The translations under genes and the position numbers were made by a program. From Carettochelys insculpta (lineage: Eukaryota > Chordata > Testudines > Carettochelyidae), in the NCBI RefSeq assembly GCF_033958435.1, contig NC_134142.1, positions 98,713,001 to 98,777,000 of the forward strand: 64,000 nt of DNA, written 5' to 3'. Every line of letters starts with the position of its first letter. Within the stretch, counting starts at the first letter, position 1. The notes under the pieces were generated by a model. That model saw nothing but the letters and a program-made list of their open reading frames with translations. It was not told the DNA's origin and ran no database searches. Positions 46,069 through 57,184 of this stretch are shown piece after piece.

Positions 46069-46470
46069 AACCTGGTTAGGTCCAGTGATGGTATCACCAG
46101 AATAGATGTGGACAAAGCTGGCAGTGGGCTTTGTTGCACACTCATGTTCCTCAGCTAACATCATACATGCCATCCGTGCCAACAATGCCCAGATGCTTTG
46201 TATATTGGACAGACTTCAAACTCTCTCACACAAAGAGTTAATGGGCACAGAACAGACATCAAAACATTCCTGATCCACAAACCAGTTAGTCTACATTTAA
46301 TGGAGTGGGCCATTCTGTTTACGACTTAACAGTTTGCATCTTATTGAAGAAGAATTCTCAGTCTGCTTTAGGAAGAGAAACTGCTGAACTCTTTCATATT
46401 CAAATTCGATACATTCACACATGGTTTGAATCGAGATGCAAATTTTCTGGTTCTGCATGCCTTCATACCA
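46069..46470 (+). pseudogene. Penelope-like GIY-YIG endonuclease relic
   Basis: In the plus-strand frame at 46190-46260 the conceptual translation shows CPDALYIGQT, then SL.QRVNGHRTDI. After one frame change near 46300 it continues with GHSVYDLTVCILLKKNSQ and RETAELFHIQI. The YIG triplet, the arginine in QRVNGH and the distal GHS..DL..ILL.K pattern fit the GIY-YIG nuclease domain at the C-terminus of Penelope-like retroelements. That domain cuts target DNA. No reverse transcriptase part is seen, and the 3' tail is not attached. The copy at 39300 shows the same distal motif. Assigned by motif recall. Confidence 0.68.
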
Positions 46471-48252
46471 GTGTAAAGTCTAAAGTTAACCCTACAGACT
46501 TAAATGATTCTTGCATACGTATATGGATCGCAGCCCTGATATTCCCCATTACACCATACCTATTACAACCTAACCCCAGGATGTCATATTCTTTTATAAC
46601 CTTTAAGAGGTTAGATCTTGATACTAAAATTACCACATCTTGTAGAGAAGGACAGAGGATATTACTGACATTTTTTAAGGCACACAAAGCGGTAAACTGT
46701 TGTCCCCTTTCTTCCTTCCCTCTTGTACTCCCACTCCAGGCTCAACACAATTTAGCCCTTTATCTGCTGATTTACACAATCTTGTGGGGGAAAAAAACAT
46801 TTAGGAGCCTTCTTGTTTTGAGTTCTTTCCATTAAAATAACATTTGTTTTCTAAGTTGTTTAATTTAATTTTAAATACAATTATCTCCCAGTTTTTACCA
46901 AATCAGTATTTTTCTGCATATGGGATAATAAAAGAGCTCGATTTGGACTTCTCTAGCATTTCCCATTTAATGATCTCAGAGTCGTTTTTTTTAAAAAAAT
47001 AATAATAAATATGGACTGAATCCTACAAGATAAGGAATACTTCAACCCTAATCCAACCAAGTACTCAAGACTGTTCTCAAATTCAAGTGAGAAATTCCAT
47101 TTTAGTTAATGTCTGCCAGCATAATTAAAGTTGAGGACATGTTTAAATACGTCAGCAGGATAACAACGTACAGTGATCTGTCACCTACAATCACAGGTAT
47201 ATTGTGAAAAAAGTGGTTCAGAAGAAGTGGCCTCCTAGAATTTAGCTCTAGGAGAGTTTATGCTTCTAATGAGAAAAAGAGAGAAGAAAAGGAAAATGTC
47301 CCTCTCTGCTGGGTCTGCTCTTCTTGAAACAGCCTTTTCTGTCAGCTAAGTACATACACTGCTTCTGGCACACCTGTGAATGGGAAGCCAGCAGCAACTG
47401 CATGGTAAACCTGGCACATAGCAGCTTCTTGATATAGGGTAAGTTAAAAATGAGGTGCATAACTGTACTAAAATACTCATGATATTTAAATTGGTACTGT
47501 GGAATATAAAAGTACCATTACAATATCTGCTATTCAGAAAGTTATAAACCTACTTTGTACTTACAAGATATTTTTAAGAGGAAATATTTAATCTAGAATT
47601 CCCTTCAACTAAAACATTGGCTATGGCTCTCAAGCGTGCATTTTGTTATCATGCTACCTCGTGGCATCCATAATACAACTTTCACCTTCACATCCTATGG
47701 AGGGGGTGGGAAGTCAGGCATATGTAATACATGTGCAATTTTATATGCTACAGTTCTCACAAGACAGAGTTCAGAATATAAATCCAATGGTTTAACATGG
47801 ACTATTTCTCATTGATGTACTGTTAATATAATTTTTGTTATTTTATTGATCAAATATAATATCACAGTCCAAGAGACACTAAAATAAGAGTAAAAGTGAT
47901 TTGCAGCAAAAAAAATCAGATACCTGATATGGAATGGCAAAATGGCTGACTGTAATTGTCCATTCCGTTATACCAATGTTTTCTCAACTATGTAACTCCA
48001 TTGACATCAGTGGAATCAAAATAACTTAAAACTGATATATTAGAGTGGAATAGAAGAACTAGATTTTCTAGAATCCTTAAAAGAAATTTCATGGTTCTGG
48101 AGCTGAGTAAGAAAAGCGAAAGAAAAGCAAAAGGCAAGAGCATGCTTGGTTCACTGGTAAATGGGGTATGTCCTCACGTGTTTTCAAGGGGCCAGAGAAA
48201 TAACTGCTTTACAAATGAGCAATGTAAATGTGATTCCATGGGCTGTTCTTAA
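46471..48252. other. Intergenic, nothing recognised
   Basis: AT-rich; no gene or repeat recognised. An open frame from 46305 runs on to 46835 beyond the PLE homology but shows no motif in its second half. Confidence 0.45.
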
Positions 48253-48530
48253 CTAACAGGAAATGCATAGGTTTTTGAGATTTTTCAGACACCTAACAAA
48301 AAGGATCCTTAGACCAGTCCATAATTCTGAATACATCAGGCTATCAATGTTCTCCATGCTTGCATATCTTCTGCCATGTAACCTAAATCCTCCCATTTCA
48401 AAGTAATGTTTTTCAATGTCATTGATAATTGTATGCTTCCAGGTAATCCTAGGTCTACTCCTCTTTCTTGCTGGATTTTCTGGCTTCCAACTGAGATCCA
48501 TAATCAGCAGTCAATTATGATCCATTTGTA
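48253..48530 (-). pseudogene. Possible LINE ORF2 C-terminal relic
   Basis: A minus-strand frame contains WKPENPARKRSRPRITWKHT, a pattern like the R(K/R)RGRPR.TWR motif near the C-terminus of several non-LTR retrotransposon ORF2 proteins. It is followed by an IINDIEK..EMGGF helix-like stretch. Upstream on the same strand, sequence equivalent to GRELQMDHN is readable. I cannot assign a clade; RTE or an R4/Dong-like LINE is possible. The copy is short and has no tail that I can recognise. Confidence 0.4.
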
Positions 48531-49611
48531 ACTCACGGCCTAGCCATTGGTGTCTTCTCTTACAAATTAATTGTCATGGAGACCTCACTTTAGCTCTTTT
48601 TATGACCTCTTTGTTCATATTTCTGTCCTCATAGCTTACTGCTAATATCCACAAATACTTATATGAAACATCTAATTTCTGACCATCTTTTTCTTAAGTT
48701 ACTAGGTTTCATTGCCATTGGTTGCTATGGCTAGAATGATGTCGGAGCAGACACTGTGGTATGTAAGGAGAAAGGTGCTGATCACTCTTTAGAGAGACAA
48801 TTTTAAGGAGGAAAATGTAGCCGATCATCATCATCAGCCAGGGAAGTAGAAACTCAAAGGTTTTGAATCTGTTCATTAAGTGGTAGTATATGGATAAGGA
48901 ACAATATCAAGCAGTAAAGAGACTGTGGAATACACCAGAGCTTAGTTGATAGACATGCAGTGGGCCTCAATCTTCTCTCACTTATACAGGTGTCAACTGG
49001 GATAATTCAGATGAAGTCCTTGGCGTTAGACTGGTGTAAAAATCAATGTGAGGAGATTCAGACCCATTGGCAGTAAGAAGCAATGAATATTTAATCAACC
49101 TGTCAGTTACAAATGTTGTACATTTCCCCTTCAGCAGATATCCATAGTCTCAGAAGTAACAGCAAGATGTAAAAGAATCAACATGGCAATTGATTTTGAA
49201 TTGCAACAAAGAAGCTGTAATTAATATCCAGACAGAACAGCTTGTGCGCTAAGGTAAGAGTCAAAGGGCTCATACAATAAAGTCATAGCAAAAAGGAAGG
49301 CAAATCTGTGTAGAAGTCAGAACTGCTATCTGGGCTGAAGCAAAAAGTAAGTTTTTTATAAAGGTTATTTGCAGCACTGTTGACTTAGAGAGCAAGAAAA
49401 TAGCCAGTGTTCACTCAACAATTTAAAACATATAAGAACTAAACTACAAACAAGTTTAGATGGTAGTCTGGATGGAGGATGGTTCCAGGAAGGATGGAAC
49501 AGAACAGATCATTCTTTTCAGCTGTATTGTCATACGAAAAGTCTGAGGAGAAGCAGCATGAAAAGAAGTATTGGGCCAAATCCTTAGCTGGTGCCAGAAC
49601 TACCATGTGTA
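48531..49611. other. Intergenic, nothing recognised
   Basis: AT-rich; no gene or repeat recognised. Confidence 0.45.
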
Positions 49612-49900
49612 TACTAATAGTAGCAGAGGTAATTGTGTTAGTCTTTACTCCAACAAAACAAACCAGCAGAAATGTTCAACTTGCATAAACTTAAAGATTT
49701 GGCCAGTTGTGGCCCTTCTAACTTTGGACCATAGCCATACCAGAACAGACTCAATATTTAAGGCATAGAGAACCAAAAACAGTAATCAAAGTTGACAAAT
49801 CAGAAAAAAAATTATCAAGTTGAGCAAATCAGAGAGTAGAGGGGTGGTGTTGGTGGGGAGTCAAGAATTGGGTTAAGCCAAGTATGCCAAAGAGCATACT
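49612..49900 (-). mobile_element. PLE 3' UTR and tail
   Basis: The reverse complement of a PLE tail starts at TAGCAGAGGTAATTGTG and continues through AGACTCAATATTTAAGGCAT, AGAGAACCAAAAACAGTAA and GCAAATCAGAGAGTAGAGG. This represents the 3' UTR of the family subtype seen in the inverted dimer at 14310. No coding part was recognised. Confidence 0.6.
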
Positions 49901-50403
49901 AACATACTTTTCTAATGTTTGAGCTGTTATATAGATCGATTGGAACAAATAAACTTAGGTCCTCTTTAGTTGAAGTGCATTGACTAACACCAGCTGAGCA
50001 TATATAATCCTCAGCAGCAAGACAACAAGAACACCCCTTCCTTATCCAGGGTTAACTGTAACTCTGCTGTAACTCCAATTATCATCAGTTGAGAGATGGG
50101 CACTTGTGTTTGTTAGAAAAAGGGAAAATGGATGGAACGTTCATCACGAACAAATAGAAAATGCAGGTGAGGTAATATCTCATTTTACCAGCTTCTGCAG
50201 GGGGAAAAAGACAACTATTTGAGCTTCTCTTCAGATCTGGGAGAGGTACTCTGTCACTACAAAACATAGGGTGGAACCAATGGGGAATGAGAGTTGCAAG
50301 AGATCATTCAAAGGAAATGGGCAAATTCTCAACTCTACAGCTGTTGGACAAAGAAGAGTTAGTGGTTATAGATTGTTATGGGCTGTGTGGTCAAAAGGTT
50401 TAC

Positions 50404-50405
<2 letters not shown>
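49901..50405. other. Intergenic, nothing recognised
   Basis: No gene recognised. It may hold more decayed PLE 3' UTR at its left edge. Confidence 0.4.

Positions 50406-50440
<35 letters not shown>
50406..50440. repeat. (AC)n microsatellite
   Basis: About 17 perfect AC repeats, likely polymorphic in length. Confidence 0.97.
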
Positions 50441-50445
<5 letters not shown>

Positions 50446-50780
50446 GAAGTAATTTCTCACAGGGCGTCTGAAAGATCTATTCAATGATGTGACCTACTTC
50501 TCTGGTGGAGTGTTCTTGTTCACCGAAGACGACAGTTTTAAATGTGTTAAGACAGGCCCGTATGCAGGAATTACTGGGAGGGGAGGATCTTTTTTCTAAT
50601 AATTGTGGACTGCAATTTTTTAAAATATAAAGGAGTTCAAAGTAGTCATGTAATGAGTGTACAGAAGAGAGGTTAATGAAAAATATCAGTGGAAACAGTG
50701 ATTGGTAAAATGGTTTGTTATACTAAAAATGTTGAATAGGGACAGAGAGATAGCTGGGTTAGGTTGTATTCTATCAAAAC
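50441..50780. other. Intergenic, nothing recognised
   Basis: AT-rich; the right edge (ATTCTATCAAAAC) is the start of the PLE tail dimer. Confidence 0.4.
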
Positions 50781-50878
50781 AAAAAAAACAGTCATGCAGC
50801 ACTTTAAAGACTAACAAATAAATTATAAATAATAAATTATTTTGTTAGTCTTGAAAGTGATACATGACTGCTTTTTTG
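50781..50878. repeat. Inverted dimer of Penelope-like tails (B)
   Basis: The left arm (about 50781-50825, AACAGTCATGCAGCACTTT and on to AAATTA) and right arm (about 50832-50878, TAAATTATTTTGTTAGTC to GACTGCTTTTTTGG) are reverse complements with several mismatches, joined by a few AT bases. The tail sequence is the same family as the dimer at 14310 but older. Only the arms themselves are present, with no PLE coding sequence. Confidence 0.7.
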
Positions 50879-52809
50879 GATATTAAAAATGTATATAGTA
50901 ATAAAAGATTTTACAGCAATTACATTCTGGGATCTTCCTTCAATATCAAAAGTGAAAAACAATATTCCAAAATATTCATCCCACCCATTTTCTGTTGATA
51001 GAAGCCAGGGCATACTGGGAAATGCAGTACCTTCTCCGCTCCATGGCCAGTTCTCTAGGTGGGGAGCTGGCCAAAGAACTACAGCTTCCAGGGTGCCTTG
51101 AGTTCCCCCATCAGGCCTTACAGGCTCCTCCTGCACATCACACCAGGTGAACAGGGAGAGAGACCAGACATGGGCAAGGGTGGTGCATTCACACCCTCCT
51201 GCATGTAGGCCTGTAAGATCTATATCACAGGCTCTCCCCTCAGAGCATGTCTTGCGGTATCTGAGTGCCTATCTGTAGGTAACACATACTTTCGAAGATG
51301 AGCCAAAGAACAGAAATGCATAACTCACACACCAAACATTATGGATTTAATAAAGACACTGGATTTATGGCTCTTTACAACATCCTGTAACCCAGTAGCC
51401 CTCCTTTGACTTATGGCCATAATAGTGTTAACTGCCCACTTCACCTCATATTGACTCTTGCAACCTGTTAAATTGTTATCTTTCCCCCTTGCATTTAGCT
51501 GCAACATCCTCAATATGTTTCCAACCCTTAAGAACTCGGTGTAAGTTTCTCTTTCCCCAACAGAAGTTGGTTCGATAAAAGATACCACCTCACCCACATA
51601 ACATCCTCGGACCAACATGGCTAAAGCAATATCGCAAACTCCAGGCATGTGCGCACTTCAGGAAGAAGCAGCAGGGATATGAATACGTTACACCCAACTT
51701 ATCACCTAATTCACATTGGTAAGACACATATTCTCTGTACCACATCCTGTTTCCATTCAAATTAATAGAAAAACACAATCATCGGTACCAAAATCCAGCC
51801 CTGTAATTACTAAAATAAATGCTGTTGTGCTTGTGTTCAATGTAATCAGACCTGTTCGACTACATCATTTAAATGAGTCCAGCTAGATGTAACTCTAAAA
51901 TCAATACAGCTAAGCCAGGGAGAATCACTGCAAGAGCAATCCTTCACTTCTGCAGAATTAGCATAGGGGGATAAGAGCCTCTTCTTTACTTCTACTAGCC
52001 TAGTAAGGAACATGCCGTATAGCCAGATTATTCCTCTGCTGTGTTGCTGCATCTCTGAGGTCCATTTTCCAGATAGTCTAAGTTAGAGCAGAGCTTAGAC
52101 AAAGTCAGTTGAAGCCTTAGTCTGCCCTTGAAATACAGGGACTTTCTCTGGTAGTACCTTTGCAACAGGATGGCTCCCTCCCACTTATGCCATCACACTC
52201 AAATCAATATTCCAGCCCTCTGGTCAGGTCCTTAGTAGTCTCCGTCACTTGCAGACACATAGGGAGGAGGAAGTGGGACTAAGCAGATCTATGTCTCTGG
52301 GAGTTAGACCCTGCATCTCCAAAGTTCACATCTGGGGTAGTGGGAAAGCCAAGACACACCCACTCCATTGGGTTGTAGCTAAGGGACTTGTTCAAAATAG
52401 CCAGAACCTACCTACCTTAATTTCGTTCTGCTCCCTGAATTTATTGTCCCCTGTAGGCAGCCCTAGCCTCTTGCCCTATTTTCCTCTCTTTGGAGTATGG
52501 ATGTCTCATTCCTCTAACAGATGTCTTTCTACATGTGAGTGCCTTCTCTAATTGCAGTCTTTGAAATTTTATCATGCCCAAGTGCTTCTTTTCCTAATTA
52601 ACTTCCACCATATTAATCAACAAATTAATTATTCCCAGGTGAATCTGAGCTGCCCCTTACCCATTGTGGAGTCTGTCAGATGTGGGATGAACCCTCACTC
52701 CTTCAGTGTGTCTGCTACTCTTCGACAGCCCCCTTACTAAGGACTGGGGAGGAAAGATAGCACCTGCAACATAATGAGTGAGACTTCAAGTTACCACCTT
52801 CTTAGGGTT
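50879..52809. other. Intergenic, nothing recognised
   Basis: No gene or named repeat recognised. A 107-codon minus-strand frame at 51325-51648 and a 100-codon frame at 52249-52551 lack motifs. Confidence 0.45.
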
Positions 52810-52940
52810 GCATCTGATGAAGCGGGTCTTTGCCCACAAAAGCTTATGCTCCAAAATATCCGTTAGTCTATAAGGTGCCACAAGACTTCTTGTTGTTCTC
52901 AAAGCTACAGACTAACACTGCTACCTCTCTGATACCTGCC
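52810..52940 (+). repeat. PLE 3' tail
   Basis: Plus-strand tail with GCATCTGATGAAGCGGGTC, GCCCACAAAAGCTTATGC, TAGTCTATAAGGTGCCACAAG and the terminal GACTAACACTGCTACCTCTC. It is a 5'-truncated copy of the family at 39014. Confidence 0.72.
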
Positions 52941-53232
52941 TTAAAATGTGAACAAGGAGCATCTCTCACTTCCTACACTGCATGCTGTCATTGTCTTGTT
53001 ATATTTTGACTTCAAAAGATAGTGGGATAGAGATTAAACATGATCCTAAATAACAGTTTAACTTGTAACTTTGTTTGTTGTGTGGGTTCTAGATGATCTT
53101 TCAGGAATGAGGAATGCACAAGGTCTATTTGTGTGATTCCCTCTTTGCCTCCCCCCCCACCCACCTGCCCCACCACCACCACTTGATTGTCAAAAGACTA
53201 ATTGTGAAGCACCAGAAAAATGATTGGACATT

Positions 53233-53321
53233 TACAGAATCATAGGGCTGGAAGGGACCTCAGGAGGTCATCTAGTCCAGCCCCCTGCTTCAAGTAGGAT
53301 CAACCCCCACTAAGTCATTTA
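53233..53321 (-). repeat. CR1 3'-tail fragment
   Basis: Reverse complement of a CR1 tail (ACAGAATCATAGGGCTGGAA, CTCAGGAGGTCATCTAGTCC, ATCAACCCCCACTAAGTCA). Only about 90 bases were integrated. Confidence 0.85.
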
Positions 53322-54390
53322 ATATAGCTGAATGTGAGAAAAAAAACAAGCGTGAACAATAAATTATTAATGTATGGATGAAGTTGGGAAGTTAAAAATA
53401 ATGGACTTGCTTTCCTGTCCTTTCCACTGAAAATTAGGGTAAGCTTCGATGTGTACGTTCTGTGCTCTTCCACCTATTTGCCCATTATAACTGTTAATTG
53501 TCTTCACCCTTAAATTCTCCTTTCCCCTCCTTCCACCCCTTTGAAATGAATAGAATGCTGAAATCAAAGGGAAAGGGGACTTTGAAATGGTTGTCTGCTC
53601 CACAACCAGAGCAATAATTTCAGTGACTGTTACTGAAATATATACATTGCCTCATAACACATTGCAAAAATGGGTACCACATTCAGTCAAACCAAACAGA
53701 TAAGTCATTAAAAATGATTTTTAAGAATCTCAGGGGCTGCATAAACAACTTGTGACTCCTGTTGTTAAAAATCACAGAGCCAAATCCAGCTCCCATTTAA
53801 TAGGATGTTTCCTGGTGACATGAATGGGTATTGGCTCAAGCTCATAATTAATGAATCTTGAAACAAATTAATGACAAAGTAACTTATTATGGCTGATCAG
53901 TGGCAGCAGGGAAAACCCTGTGGCTCAAATTCAAGAGAGCTATGTGAAGGAGGAGCTGTTTGTATGTATTTTTGTAGTAAACATGGTGGATTTGATTCTC
54001 CAATGTGCTGAGTTCACCACTGAGACAGCACAGCCTTGTCCTGAGGAACCCTCTATGTCAAGGCTAGTAGAAACTAAGATGTCTTCTCTGCAAGCCACCC
54101 AAAGAGTGCTGGAATAAGAGGATGTGTCACACACACAAACACATAAGAGAAGAAAGATCTGCTCTGTCCTAACTCCATACTGATAAAAAAAAACCAAGTG
54201 GTAAGAGAGTCAGGCAAGCAGAGAAAGCAAGATGGAAATTTCTGCCCATTCAACCATTTATCCAAATGCCTATTCTTTTCTCCTTTATTTAGGGAGGTCA
54301 AGTAAAATGGACGCTGACTTAAGGATTTTGATTTTGCTCATCTTTCTTCTTTTAGCAAGCCAACCTATGCAATCTCTGAAGGATTTCTAA
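53322..54390. other. Intergenic, nothing recognised
   Basis: AT-rich; no gene or repeat recognised. Confidence 0.45.
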
Positions 54391-54675
54391 GGGTTTGTCT
54401 ACACTAGCACTTTTGTTGGCAAAACTTTTGTCAGTCAGGGATGTGGGGAAAACCACAACCCCCAGCCAACACAAGCTTCATCATTGAAAACACGAGTGTA
54501 GCTAGTGCTATCTCAGTGGCAAACATTCTCCTGCGGACATAGGGGGCACCATTTATTGTGGGTGGTTTAGTTCAGCCAGTGGGAGAGTGCTGTCCTGCCG
54601 GCATAGAGTGGCTACACAGGAGATCTTTCAGAGGCACAGCTATACTGTTGCAAGGTCTGTAGTTTAGACAAAGCC
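54391..54675. mobile_element. 285-bp Harbinger-like MITE
   Basis: The left end GGGTTTGTCTACACTAGC and right end GTAGTTTAGACAAAGCC are imperfect inverted repeats. The left subterminal part includes the palindromic TTGGCAAAACTTTTGTCAGTC. This is a third MITE family with the shared GTCTACAC-type tip but an unrelated interior. No confident 3-bp duplication was found (the flanks are TAA-like and TTC-like). Confidence 0.6.
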
Positions 54676-56765
54676 TTCTTTTGATAAGGATCAGAAAACT
54701 GGAGAGAATTTTAAAGATGCTAAACTATCAACAAAAAATAACAGTGCCTCAATGTCCTATTGAGACAGAATCACTGAAGATTGGGTAAAACATCTTTAAA
54801 GCTGGTGACTGGAACAGCCACATTCATTTAAGAGAGCTGTAAGAAACAAGCATCTTCATAGCCACCTCAAACTAAAGCAAAAGCAGATGCAAGTCACCCC
54901 AGGGATTAAAAATATGCAGCTGGAAGGCTCCCCTAGGTATTGTTTTAGATTCAGATGTGTAGAGAAACAAACAAGCAGGAACAGAAATGACACACACAGC
55001 CAGGACAAGCTGAATGTGGAGCTGGCAAAAATAGTGACTTTTGTCAGAAGCCTCTCTCCTGTTGTTTGGCTCTTCTTACTTTCAGGGAACCAGATTGCTG
55101 TACATACTCTTAGATCAGCAGGGTTGCATCAAAGGTACCAGCCCCATCCCGTTTCTTTTCTTCACTAGACCAATATGCAAGACCTGCCAAACTTTGCCTA
55201 GCCAAAAAGGAGTAACAGTATTTTTATCCCAGGCAAGGAGACATTAAGTTCAAAATCCTGGCTATAACCAACGCAAAGTTCAGCATGGAGAAAAGTGCTG
55301 ACACAATCCTTATGTTGCTCAGTACTGCACAAGGCCCCCAAGTGCAAGACAGAGCATCCTGAAGGGAAGCTGCATAAAAGTGACACCACAGAAGGAAAAA
55401 TCACACACTCCTGAATTATTGCCATGCACAACATTCTCACCCTTTGTTTATGATGTCTCTTTAGGCTGTGAGGTCTCCAGGGTGGGGACTGACTCTTTAT
55501 TATGTTTGAGCAGGGCATAAATTAGGGCACCACTGACCTTAGTTGAAACTTCTACATTCTCAGCCTCCTAAGTATCTTCTAACATGTATGTCAGTGTAAC
55601 TCAGGACATGTCATCCTTTCACTAGATTTTCTAATCTTTAAATTCTAAATTTAAATATTTAGATGCTGAGATGTGCAGGGTTTTCTTTTTTTTTTCCCCC
55701 CTGACAGATTTTATGTAATTTGTGAATCTCAAAAACATTGTTAAATACTATGAAGAAAGAAAATCTTTTGTTACACTTAAGCCCTAGCCTCACCAGGGAA
55801 GGATAATGTTCATATGGAAATTACAGTCAGACGTATATCCTCTATTTTGCAGTATTGAATATACTCCCATGCCAAATAGATACTTTTTGCCCCTCTTTGT
55901 TTATTGCAATGGTCTCTTTTGCTTGTCAACTGTTAGTGAGAAATTATTAGTGGCTGTAACTATAGCTTAAAAAAGTTTTCGAGATAGATTTCTTTTTCAA
56001 GAGCATTTCACAGCTACCATAAACTAAATTATCTGTTTTCTCCTTTTATTAGGTGTGGTTCTTTTTTATTATGTTCATACCTTTTCAGTTGAAGATTTTA
56101 TAAGAGCTTCTTTATGCTAGGAAAAATATTAGCTTTTTGTTTGACTTATGATTAATTTCTTGATTTCAGGCCTATTGATTATTATATTTAAATGCATAAA
56201 TATTTTTCAGAATAGTCAAACTTTTAATGATAAACCAGATATCATTTTTCACTGTATTGTACCAATACAAATAAATCAAGGAATCATTTACACAGAGATA
56301 CATTCAGCAACAGATTGTAAAATAGCATGGTACAATTCTGCCAAAACAGAGTTTTTATGCAATCAATAAAGTCAAACAAAGACACTTTATTTCCCTCTTC
56401 AATATTACCCATCCTCTGAGGTTCATGTTTGTCATTCAGATCACATCTCTGTAGCTATTTTCTAATATATCACCACCATCCTGTTTAAACGATACAGTGT
56501 GGTTAAAAATTAAACCTCTATGTTCTTGGTTCTTACCAATAACCGTGGTGATGCAGATCATTAGAGATCTCCATGTTTAAAATAAATATTAACCAGTTAT
56601 TAGTAAGTAGTAGCAGCAATTATTACTGTTCTCTTGGAATGGCAGTGGGAGTCCAATGGGAACCAACCCCTGCCCTGCAAAGGCCAACAAGATTCAGATA
56701 AGCTCCTACACCTGTACAAAAGGGTCTCTGGAGCCTCAACTGGTGTTAACTGTCAGAGCTATCAC
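54676..56765. other. Intergenic, nothing recognised
   Basis: AT-rich; a short T/C-rich run lies at about 55681-55700. No gene or repeat recognised. Confidence 0.45.
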
Positions 56766-56817
56766 TACTAACAAACAGTCCTGTAGCACCTTAGACACTA
56801 AAGAATTCAATCTCTAA
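56766..56817. repeat. Left part of PLE tail dimer (C), interrupted
   Basis: Contains ACAGTCCTGTAGCACCTTAG on the minus sense, a GAATTC centre, and then TCTCTAAGG, which begins the plus-sense arm. The continuation of the plus-sense arm appears to lie on the other side of the Harbinger element at about 60949-61003. Confidence 0.45.
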
Positions 56818-57184
56818 GGCTGAGTCTAGATTGCAGGCCTTTGTTGAAAGAAACTTTTGTCGGAAGGCATCTTTCTACAAAACCTCTGCTGACAGAGCAT
56901 GTCCGGACACCTAAGCTCATTGAAAGAGTGATCTGCTCTCGACAGAGAGCAGCCAGACAGATGGGAGGCACTCTCAGCAAAACAGCCACACGGAACCACA
57001 TCAGTCAGGATTGCAGGTCACCAGATCCTTCCGAGAGCTGGTACCAGAGCCCTGTGTAGATGCATGCTTAAAGCGATCCCTTCAGCGAGCTGTTCACTGT
57101 CCCTGCTGTGGGCTCACCTACCCCTACAAGGGACAGCAGAGCTCTCCAAGTACCAGCTGTGCTTGCTCTGTATTTGCAGATGAC

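Noticed and set aside
46305..46835. A 176-codon host gene
   Set aside because: Its first third is the PLE nuclease relic in a shifted frame, and the rest has no motif.
50406..50440. CRISPR-like or telomeric repeat
   Set aside because: A simple AC dinucleotide repeat without spacers, in a vertebrate genome.
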